From positions 1 through 64,000 of the forward strand of contig JAIOZK010000005.1 in assembly GCA_021740625.1 (NCBI GenBank): a DNA stretch of 64,000 nucleotides, in the 5' to 3' direction. Position numbers and translations under genes: made by a program. The DNA comes from Bacteroidales bacterium. GTDB lineage: Bacteria; Bacteroidota; Bacteroidia; Bacteroidales; JAIOZK01. Position 1 is the first letter of the stretch. Every line of letters begins with the position of its first letter. Positions 39,489-46,879 of this stretch are shown here, piece after piece. The notes under the pieces are model-generated. The model did not search any database. It had not been told where the DNA came from and saw nothing but the letters and a program-made list of their open reading frames with translations.

Positions 39489-39504
39489 TGTGATTTCAAT
39501 CACA
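39489..39504. promoter_or_regulatory. CRP/FNR-type operator palindrome
   Basis: TGTGATTTCAATCACA fits the TGTGA-N6-TCACA consensus; 35 nt upstream of a Crp/Fnr gene ATG. Confidence 0.6.
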
Positions 39505-39510
39505 TTTGTG

Positions 39511-39518
39511 TATCTTTG
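39511..39518 (+). promoter_or_regulatory. Bacteroidetes-type -7 promoter element
   Basis: TATCTTTG (TAnnTTTG) upstream of the ATG at 39539. Confidence 0.6.
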
Positions 39519-39538
39519 GAACAATAAAATGTATCGGT

Positions 39539-40216
39539 ATGAGAACAAAGTGCATGAATTGCCAGATCAAGTCCACAGCGGTAAAGGCACTGAGCGTGAC
39601 GGAACTCGAATTTCTGGAGGAAAACTGCTATGAGATCATGTACCGCAAGGGAGAAATGATCATTGAAAAAGGCAAACATTCTACACATATTGCATATATT
39701 AAATCCGGATTGGTCAAGATCCACATGGAGGGTCCGCGGAACGACCAGGTATTGAAAATTGCTCCAAAAGAAACCTATGTGGGGATACAGTCCATCCTTT
39801 CTGACCAGGTTCACCAATACAGCGCTACCGCACTCCAGGATTGTCTGATCTGTCATATTGATGTAAGATCATTCAGACAGCTTGTAAAAAAGAATTCCGG
39901 ATTCGCCAACGAGCTGATCATCTACTTATGCGAGGATGAATTGAACTATTTCAAACGATTTGTGAGCCAGTCACAAAAGCAGATCAATGGCCGGCTTGCG
40001 GATACATTGCTTTATTTCGCCACTGATGTTTTCAACCAGGATGTTTATGAACTGCCATTATCAAGGAAAGATTTAGGGACTTTTCTGTGCACCACCCGCG
40101 AAAGCGCCACAAGGTCCATCCGGGAATTGTGCGACCTGGGTGCTTTGCGCGTAAACAAAAACCGGTTTGAAATACGCAACAGGACTTTGTTGCAAACGAT
40201 CAGTAAAACCGGTTGA
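39539..40216 (+). CDS. Crp/Fnr family transcriptional regulator
   Basis: cNMP-binding fold FLEENCYEIMYRKGEMIIEKGKHSTHIAYIKSGLVKIH; HTH LPLSRKDLGTFLCTTRESATRSIRELCDLGALRV; start refined to ATG 39539. Confidence 0.88.
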   Translation: MRTKCMNCQIKSTAVKALSVTELEFLEENCYEIMYRKGEMIIEKGKHSTHIAYIKSGLVKIHMEGPRNDQVLKIAPKETYVGIQSILSDQVHQYSATALQDCLICHIDVRSFRQLVKKNSGFANELIIYLCEDELNYFKRFVSQSQKQINGRLADTLLYFATDVFNQDVYELPLSRKDLGTFLCTTRESATRSIRELCDLGALRVNKNRFEIRNRTLLQTISKTG

Positions 40217-40221
40217 TTTCA

Positions 40222-40229
40222 TACCTTTG
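40222..40229 (+). promoter_or_regulatory. Bacteroidetes-type -7 element before queA
   Basis: TACCTTTG, 20 nt before the probable TTG start at 40249. Confidence 0.5.
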
Positions 40230-40248
40230 CATACCAATTTTAAAAGCA

Positions 40249-41475
40249 TTGAATTTTTCAGATATCAATATACTGGATTTCGATTATCCTTTGCCGGAGA
40301 ACCGGATCGCAAAGTTTCCCCTGGAAAAACGGGATGCTTCTAAATTATTGGTGCTAAAGGATGGCAGGATACGTGAAAATCGCTTTTATGAAATCTCTGG
40401 AATACTTCCCGCAGGTTCCCTGCTTGTTTTTAACGAAACCAGGGTGATACAGGCCCGTTTAATTTTTGCCAAGGAAAGTGGGGCAAAGATCGAGATCTTT
40501 TGCCTGGAGCCTGTTGCGCCTTCAACTGATTTTCAACTGGCCTTTCAGCAAAAGCTTAAAGTGCGCTGGAAATGCCTGGTGGGGAATTCAAAACGTTGGA
40601 AGTTCGGTAAGTTAAGGATGAAGATCAGCATCGATCAAAAAGAATTCATGCTTGAAGCGAAAAGATTGAAAAAAAGCGGGGAAACTTCAATTATTGAGTT
40701 TCGCTGGGATGCGGCAGCAAGCTTTGGTGACATCCTTGAGAACAGCGGGCATACTCCCATCCCCCCCTATTTGAAAAGGAACTCGGTTGCTTCAGACAAA
40801 GAACGTTACCAGACTTTGTATGCCCGGAACAGGGGATCGGTGGCTGCACCCACTGCAGGATTTCACTTTACGGAGGAGGTTTTGCAGCAGATCAAAAAAA
40901 GAGGCATTGAGCAGACCAAACTCAGCCTGCATGTGGGAGCAGGAACATTCAGGCCCATCGTGGCTGAGAATGTGACGGAGCATGAGATGCACCATGAAAA
41001 GATTATGATTAGCAAAGAAAGCATTGAAAAAATCCATGCCCATTTACCCGACCAGGTGATTGCGGTGGGAACCACTTCCGTCAGAACCCTGGAAAGTCTT
41101 TACTGGTATGGGTTGTACTGCCTGAAAAAGAAGGAACTGCAGCAGGAGTTCATGGTCAGGCAGTGGGATCCTTATCAATACCAACAGGATGAGCTTCTGC
41201 CGGCAAAAGAAATTTTGTCCTTTTTATTAAAGAAAATGAATGAAAAGGGTATTGAATCCCTGCAGGGTTCCACGCAATTGATGATACTGCCCGGTTATGC
41301 GTATCAAATTGTACAAGGCATGATCACCAATTTTCACCAGCCCAGAAGTACGCTGTTGCTACTGGTTTCTGCTTTTATCAAGGAAAAATGGAAAGAAGCC
41401 TATGATTTTGCCCTGGGAAATGATTTCCGTTTTTTAAGCTACGGGGACAGTTGTTTGTTTCTTCCCGGTAAATAA
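40249..41475 (+). CDS. queA: S-adenosylmethionine:tRNA ribosyltransferase-isomerase
   Basis: FDYPLPENRIAKFPLEKRDASKLLVL, VFNETRVIQARL, YQTLYARNRGSVAAPTAGFHFTEEVL, LHVGAGTFRPI, TTSVRTLES, MITNFHQPRSTLLLLVSAF. Confidence 0.93.
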   Translation: MNFSDINILDFDYPLPENRIAKFPLEKRDASKLLVLKDGRIRENRFYEISGILPAGSLLVFNETRVIQARLIFAKESGAKIEIFCLEPVAPSTDFQLAFQQKLKVRWKCLVGNSKRWKFGKLRMKISIDQKEFMLEAKRLKKSGETSIIEFRWDAAASFGDILENSGHTPIPPYLKRNSVASDKERYQTLYARNRGSVAAPTAGFHFTEEVLQQIKKRGIEQTKLSLHVGAGTFRPIVAENVTEHEMHHEKIMISKESIEKIHAHLPDQVIAVGTTSVRTLESLYWYGLYCLKKKELQQEFMVRQWDPYQYQQDELLPAKEILSFLLKKMNEKGIESLQGSTQLMILPGYAYQIVQGMITNFHQPRSTLLLLVSAFIKEKWKEAYDFALGNDFRFLSYGDSCLFLPGK

Positions 41476-41578
41476 CCATATAAGACAGAAAAGTAATATA
41501 AGAATAAAACCTGGGCATATTCGGGTCTTACAACCTCATTAAAATTTTCTTCCATATACTTATATGTCTTATATGGTT
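41474..41578. repeat. 14-bp perfect inverted repeat (extendable imperfectly) around a ~77 nt spacer
   Basis: AACCATATAAGACA (41474-41487) and TGTCTTATATGGTT (41565-41578). Confidence 0.75.
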
Positions 41579-41660
41579 CATATCCTTTCCTAACAAAAAA
41601 TTAACATCTAAATTTCTCCCATATATAAATTATTTATCTACATTTGTAAAAATTCGACAG

Positions 41661-41727
41661 AAAGCCTTATGAAACGAAATGTCATTTTTACATCGACTCG
41701 TTAGCATCATCTTGCGTGTAAGGCTTT
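41661..41727 (+). ncRNA. candidate structured leader RNA (nested helices) upstream of the MATE gene
   Basis: P1 AAAGCCTTA/TAAGGCTTT (41661-41669 / 41719-41727), P2 AACGA/TCGTT (41673-41677 / 41698-41702), P3 ATGT/ACAT. Confidence 0.35.
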
Positions 41728-41861
41728 TCCATGTATTTACAGTAGTTTAAATCAGGGGCGGGGAATCCTGCACCAGGAGATACTTGTAATTAATAATTAA
41801 TAATTGCCCGGCTTGTGCCGGGTGGATGGATAAATCAAATGTTTAATCAAAAATTTAAATT

Positions 41862-42002
41862 ATGAAAACTTTAGTCTTTACAATTGCTAATGTAAACAGC
41901 CCGGACCTTGCAGGACCGGAGTTCAAATCGAGGAGTGATAAATTATTGTTGAAACATTTCCATAAGCGAAAACAGTCATGGCGAAAAGAGAAAAAACATT
42001 AG
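41862..42002 (+). CDS. small ORF overlapping the MATE start (candidate leader peptide)
   Basis: ATG 41862 to TAG 42000-42002: MKTLVFTIANVNSPDLAGPEFKSRSDKLLLKHFHKRKQSWRKEKKH; overlaps the MATE ATG at 41978 out of frame. Confidence 0.35.
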   Translation: MKTLVFTIANVNSPDLAGPEFKSRSDKLLLKHFHKRKQSWRKEKKH

Positions 42003-43414
42003 CTTTAAATAAAATAAACAGAACGAACGCAAGAAAATTAATCAACGAGATCATTGAATCGGTCAGTGGCACCGACCAGGATTTTACATCTGGTAATCTT
42101 GGAAAAGCCATATTATTATTATCTGTGCCCATGGTACTTGAAATGGTGATGGAATCCATTTTCGCCGTGGCGGATATCTTTTTTGTATCCAAACTGGGTG
42201 CCGACGCCATTGCCACTGTCGGCATTACAGAGAGTTTAATGACCATTGTCTATGCCCTGGGTTTCGGTCTCAGCATGGGCACCACTGCCCTTGTTTCGCG
42301 CAGAATAGGAGAGAAAAAACATGCTGAGGCTTCCAATGTCGGGTTCCAGGCCATCCTGCTGGGTGGGGCATTGTCGGTACTGATCGCGATTCCCGGCCTG
42401 TTCTTCTCACCGGAGTTGTTAAAACTGATGGGGGCCAATGAAGCCATACAGCAAGAAATGGCCGGCTATACCAGCATCATACTGGGTGGCAATATCGTGA
42501 TCATGATGTTGTTCATCATCAATGCTGTATTCAGGAGTGCGGGTGATGCTGCCATCTCCATGCGTGTGCTCTGGATGGCCAATATCCTTAACATCATCCT
42601 AGACCCCTTATTGATTTTTGGTTTGGGTCCCATTCCTGCACTGGGCATTGAAGGTGCTGCCATTGCCACAACCACTGGCAGGGGACTTGCGGTTATTTAC
42701 CAGTTTTACCTCTTGTTTAAAGGTAAGAACAGGGTGCAATTGAAATGGCAAAACCTGAAGGTGGATTTTTCCGTGATGAGGCATCTGATCAAGCTTTCAT
42801 TGGGAGGCATCGGGCAAAACATCATTGCAACCTCAAGCTGGATAGGACTGGTACGCATCATTGCCGAGTTCGGTAGTGTGGCCATGGCGGGTTATACCAT
42901 CGCCATCCGTATCGTCATCTTTTCACTGCTGCCTTCATGGGGAGTAGCCAATGCGGCGGCAACACTGGTCGGGCAAAACCTGGGTGCGAAAAAACCAAAA
43001 CGTGCTGAGAAATCAGTATGGGTAACCGGAAAGGTAAACATGATACTGCTGGCCCTGGTCGGGATTTTATTTGCCTGGAATCCTGATTTTTATGTGGGTT
43101 TGTTCACACAGGATCATGAAATCGTCAAATCCGGTGCCATTGCTTTGAGGATCATCAGCATTGGCATGCTGGCATATGGATACGGAATGGTAATGGTCCA
43201 GTCGTTCAATGGGGCAGGCGATACCATCACCCCGACCTGGATCAATTTTTTCTGCTTCTGGCTGCTGGAAATTCCACTTGCATATTTATTGTCACTGAGT
43301 CTGGGATTCGGGGAAAAGGGTGTATATTTTTCCATCCTGATCTCAGAATCCATACTGACACTGGTGGCTTTCATTTTATTCAAAAGAGGAAAGTGGAAGC
43401 TGAAAGAGGTTTGA
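41978..43414 (+). CDS. MATE family efflux transporter
   Basis: LGKAILLLSVPMVLEMVMESIFAVADIFFVSKLGADAIATVGITESL, two MatE halves, ATLVGQNLGAKKPKRAEKSVW. Confidence 0.92.
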   Translation: MAKREKTLALNKINRTNARKLINEIIESVSGTDQDFTSGNLGKAILLLSVPMVLEMVMESIFAVADIFFVSKLGADAIATVGITESLMTIVYALGFGLSMGTTALVSRRIGEKKHAEASNVGFQAILLGGALSVLIAIPGLFFSPELLKLMGANEAIQQEMAGYTSIILGGNIVIMMLFIINAVFRSAGDAAISMRVLWMANILNIILDPLLIFGLGPIPALGIEGAAIATTTGRGLAVIYQFYLLFKGKNRVQLKWQNLKVDFSVMRHLIKLSLGGIGQNIIATSSWIGLVRIIAEFGSVAMAGYTIAIRIVIFSLLPSWGVANAAATLVGQNLGAKKPKRAEKSVWVTGKVNMILLALVGILFAWNPDFYVGLFTQDHEIVKSGAIALRIISIGMLAYGYGMVMVQSFNGAGDTITPTWINFFCFWLLEIPLAYLLSLSLGFGEKGVYFSILISESILTLVAFILFKRGKWKLKEV

Positions 43415-43453
43415 TCCTCTTTTATGGATCAAAAAAAGGAGGGGCCTTTTTAA

Positions 43454-43565
43454 TCCGCCAGCAGGCGGACAAGGGTTTAACTTGCCTGACGCCTGCCTGC
43501 CGGCCAGGCAGGCCAGTCAGGTTCCCCGCCCCCTTGGGGTGCTATTTAATCCGCCAGTAGGCGGA
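43454..43565. repeat. cluster of palindromic mini-elements
   Basis: tccgccagcaggcgga (43454-43469), cctgacgcctgcctgccggccaggcaggccagtcagg (43485-43521), tccgccagtaggcgga (43550-43565). Confidence 0.8.
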
Positions 43566-43705
43566 CAAGTTTTTCCTTTTGATACTCCGCTGCTCTGCGG
43601 CGGGGTAGTTCATTATGGTGATTTTTATATTTTTGAAGGATAAACACGATAAAGCAACATGGTGAAGCAAGAAATTTATATTCCTTGTACTACCAGTTCA
43701 ATTGA

Positions 43706-43840
43706 TTTGAAATACCATTCTCCCGGAAAGATCTTGCCGACCTTTCCGGTATGGGAGCTGGAAACTATGTTCGCATTTTCAAAGGCTTCAAGGATGAAGG
43801 CCTGATCGAAATGAAAGGGAAAAACTGTTTTATTAAGAAA
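43706..43840 (+). pseudogene. Crp/Fnr helix-turn-helix remnant, in frame with mobA
   Basis: Translation after TGA 43703-43705: FEIPFSRKDLADLSGMGAGNYVRIFKGFKDEGLIEMKGKNCFIKKNQ, matching the Crp HTH pattern SRKDLA.LSGM......R.L..FK.EGLIE. Confidence 0.7.
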
Positions 43841-44425
43841 AATCAGATCACCGGTATTATACTCGCTGGCGGACAGAGTCGGAGAATGGGCATGGAGAAA
43901 GGCCTGGTGGAACTGAATGGAAAACCATTGATTGAATATGCCATTGATGTCATGAAAAAAGTGGCAGGCAAAATTCTCATCAGTTCCAATGGCAAGGCTT
44001 ACGATAAATATGCATTGGAAGTAGTGCAGGATATCATCCCGGATAGCGGTCCCATGGGGGGAATTTATTCTTGTTTATATCATTCTTCCGCGGATTATAA
44101 CCTGGTGCTTTCCTGCGATACACCTTTTGTTGGACCGGATCTTTATGACTACCTTGTTCAGAAAGCAGTTGGAAAAGATTGTGTGGTCCCCTGGCATGGA
44201 GGAGAGCATTATGAACCCCTTTGCGCATTGTATCAAAAAAAGTTAACAAAAGTATTTCTTGAATTTATCCGGCAGGGGAATTACAAAATACCTGACTTGC
44301 TGAATGCAGTTAAGCTGTGTCGCATTCCGATAAACAAAAACTTATCTTTCTATGATGAAGATCTTTTTTTCAATATAAACAGCAGGGAAGATTTGTACAA
44401 GGCGGGCTTGAAGTTGAGGCATTAG
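43811..44425 (+). CDS. mobA: molybdenum cofactor guanylyltransferase
   Basis: ITGIILAGGQSRRMGMEKGLVELNGKPLIEYAID...VVQDIIPDSGPMGGIYSCL...LSCDTPFVGPDLYDYLV. Start uncertain (43751 or 43811). Confidence 0.88.
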   Translation: MKGKNCFIKKNQITGIILAGGQSRRMGMEKGLVELNGKPLIEYAIDVMKKVAGKILISSNGKAYDKYALEVVQDIIPDSGPMGGIYSCLYHSSADYNLVLSCDTPFVGPDLYDYLVQKAVGKDCVVPWHGGEHYEPLCALYQKKLTKVFLEFIRQGNYKIPDLLNAVKLCRIPINKNLSFYDEDLFFNINSREDLYKAGLKLRH

Positions 44426-44508
44426 GGGAAACGGGAATTGTCGGAAGGTAAAAGGAAGAAGGCAAAAGTCAAAAGGAAGAATGTGAAATAGAAATTTATT
44501 TTTAGCAT

Positions 44509-45042
44509 TTGGAGAAATTGAAAAACATATTGCTGGTAGCCGGTGCAGGAAGGAATGTTGGGAAAACTTCCATTGTAACATCCCTGGTCCGTCAGTTTCG
44601 CGGGCATGGCATCATTGCAATTAAGATCTCACCCCATTTTCATGAATTAAAACAGAATGAACGGTTCATCGTTCAAAGCGAAAAATACAACATTCTTGAG
44701 GAACAGGATCCTGGCACTTCAAAAGACAGTTCAAGATTTTTGGATGCCGGAGCAGAAAAAGTATTTTTTATTCAATCTCGTGATGAAGACCTTGGAGATG
44801 CATTCGGCTTTTTACGTCCAATGATCGCTAATAATAAGCCGGTTCTTGTTGAATCGGGCGGACTGCGAAATTTTATCATTCCGGGTGTTTTCCTTTTTGT
44901 ATCCGGGCCTAACCGGGTGAACAGGAACGAACATCTCAAAGAGATAGCCGATAAAGTTGTAGGTTTGCAGGCCGGGAAGCCGGATTTTAATCCTGATATA
45001 ATTGCATGGAATCATTCTGAATGGAAGCTGGAGATCAGATAA
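44509..45042 (+). CDS. mobB: MobB-like P-loop protein (molybdopterin-guanine dinucleotide biosynthesis)
   Basis: ILLVAGAGRNVGKTSIVTSLVRQFRGHGIIAIKISPH; adjacent to mobA; TTG start. Confidence 0.65.
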   Translation: MEKLKNILLVAGAGRNVGKTSIVTSLVRQFRGHGIIAIKISPHFHELKQNERFIVQSEKYNILEEQDPGTSKDSSRFLDAGAEKVFFIQSRDEDLGDAFGFLRPMIANNKPVLVESGGLRNFIIPGVFLFVSGPNRVNRNEHLKEIADKVVGLQAGKPDFNPDIIAWNHSEWKLEIR

Positions 45043-46223
45043 AAGGTTATGACGAAAAGGAGATCAAAGGTATATGGCTGAAAGCTGCAATTGTGGGCGG
45101 CTTATGGGCCTCGATTGAGATCATACTGGGCAGTTTTTTGCACAATCTGCGCATTCCTTTTGCAGGATCCATTCTCACCTTTATTGGCATTAGCTTGCTG
45201 ATCTCATTCCATCGTATGTGGCCGGAAAAAGGTTTGATACTGCGGGCCGGTATTATTTGTGCATTGATGAAATCCATCTCTCCCAGCTCAGTCATACTGG
45301 GCCCCATGAGCGGGATCTTTTTCGAAGCCCTGATGCTGGAAACAGGATTGCTGCTGCTGGGTATCAATCACGCAGGCTATATGCTGGGAGCTGCCCTCGG
45401 TATGATTAGTACGCTTGTGCACAAAGTGATCAGCCTGCTGATCCTGTATGGTTTTGAAATTGTTACCATTTATAAAAATATTTACTTTTTCCTGCTAAAG
45501 CAGATAAATTTGCAGGGAGCAGATCCCTGGATGCTGGTATGGATCGTGGCGGGTTCTTATCTTGTTTTTGGATTTGCAGCGGCATGGATTGGCCTGTCGG
45601 TGGGCAGAAAGAGCCTGAAATTAAAGGAAACACAAGATGTTTTCAACAGCATCGAAAGAAAAGATTTTTTTGAGACCAGCAAAGATCAGCAGTTCAGAAT
45701 CATCTTTTTGTTTTTGCATATTGTCGGCATACCAGTGGGATTGTACCTGATCAACTATGCTTCAATTTGGATAACGCTTGGTTGGTATGCAGTCTACCTT
45801 GGATTCTGTTTGCTTTATTACAGAAACGCCATGAGAAGATTGAAGAAACCGGTGTTCTGGTTCCAGTTGTTCATGATCACTTTGCTGGCTGCCATTTTCT
45901 GGAGCGGCTTCAATCTAAAAGAAGGAATTATCGATATGGATGGCTTACAGGTTGGCCTTGAAATGAATTTGCGTGCCATTTACCTTGTGATATCTTTTTC
46001 TTCACTGAGTGTCGAGTTGCGCAATCCCCGTATAAAAGATTTTCTCTTCGGGAAAGGATTTGGAAATTTATACCAATCTCTGGGACTTGCTTTCAGTGCA
46101 CTTCCATCGATGATGAGAACCATGCCGCGGCCAAAGGCTTTCTTCAGAAATCCCCTGACATGGTTTGCACACATCAACCAGCAGGCAGGCCTCTGGCTGA
46201 GAGAATTCGAAAAGCAGAAATGA
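45021..46223 (+). CDS. hypothetical polytopic membrane protein in the Mo-enzyme operon
   Basis: IKGIWLKAAIVGGLWASIEIILGSFLHNLRIPFAGSILTFIGISLLISFHRMWPEKGLILRAGIICALMKSISPSSVILGPMSG; many TM segments; overlaps mobB. Confidence 0.6.
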   Translation: MEAGDQIKGYDEKEIKGIWLKAAIVGGLWASIEIILGSFLHNLRIPFAGSILTFIGISLLISFHRMWPEKGLILRAGIICALMKSISPSSVILGPMSGIFFEALMLETGLLLLGINHAGYMLGAALGMISTLVHKVISLLILYGFEIVTIYKNIYFFLLKQINLQGADPWMLVWIVAGSYLVFGFAAAWIGLSVGRKSLKLKETQDVFNSIERKDFFETSKDQQFRIIFLFLHIVGIPVGLYLINYASIWITLGWYAVYLGFCLLYYRNAMRRLKKPVFWFQLFMITLLAAIFWSGFNLKEGIIDMDGLQVGLEMNLRAIYLVISFSSLSVELRNPRIKDFLFGKGFGNLYQSLGLAFSALPSMMRTMPRPKAFFRNPLTWFAHINQQAGLWLREFEKQK

Positions 46224-46271
46224 GCCATCATGAAACAGCCTGTTTATAAAGCATTAAAAATAACTGATTTG

Positions 46272-46279
46272 TATCTTTG
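46272..46279 (+). promoter_or_regulatory. Bacteroidetes-type -7 element
   Basis: TATCTTTG, 25 nt before the probable GTG start of the small ORF. Confidence 0.5.
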
Positions 46280-46303
46280 CATATAAATAAACTTGATGTA
46301 TAC

Positions 46304-46525
46304 GTGAAAAGCAGGGAAAGAGATACCAGTATTCAGGAAGCATATGATTTGTTTGATAAGGGAGATTACGGGAAAGCCATCAACTGGCTCCGGGAATTTC
46401 TCGAAGAAAACAGCGGTCACACCGAAGCCAGGGCGTTGAAAGAACAGATTGAACGTATTCTCAAATTTTCCAACATTGATATTTATTCCTGCACCAACCT
46501 GTTCATGGATCCCTGGGAGGAATGA
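46304..46525 (+). CDS. small TPR-like protein
   Basis: DTSIQEAYDLFDKGDYGKAINWLREFLEENSGHTEARALKEQIERIL; probable GTG start (the ORF-track TTG lies inside the promoter box). Confidence 0.5.
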   Translation: MKSRERDTSIQEAYDLFDKGDYGKAINWLREFLEENSGHTEARALKEQIERILKFSNIDIYSCTNLFMDPWEE

Positions 46526-46879
46526 TCGCCCGGCCGTATTCTTACCCAATGTCCACTTTTATTGCTGCTAACATCTTGAACGCTTGATTAAACCAATCTG
46601 AAATTTATATTGATTCTAAATAAATATGTAAATTATTGCATATCAGTATTTCTTGAATAGCAGTATGGGAATGAGTAAAATACGTCTCTTAATAAGTTGT
46701 TGATAAACAGGGAATAGTGGCTCTATTTGTTGTTGTTTATTTGTTAACAGTAAATTGCTTTTTTTATTAATTTTGCATTGAATATATGAAAATATATACA
46801 TACGTAATTTGATAAGGAAATCAGTTAAGCACAGGCATAAACTTGCTTTCTGAAGTCACGAAAAATGAATTACTGAATT

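Noticed and set aside
39506-39538. N-terminal extension MCIFGTIKCIG of the Crp/Fnr regulator
   Set aside because: It overlaps the TATCTTTG promoter box; ATG 39539 is the more credible start.
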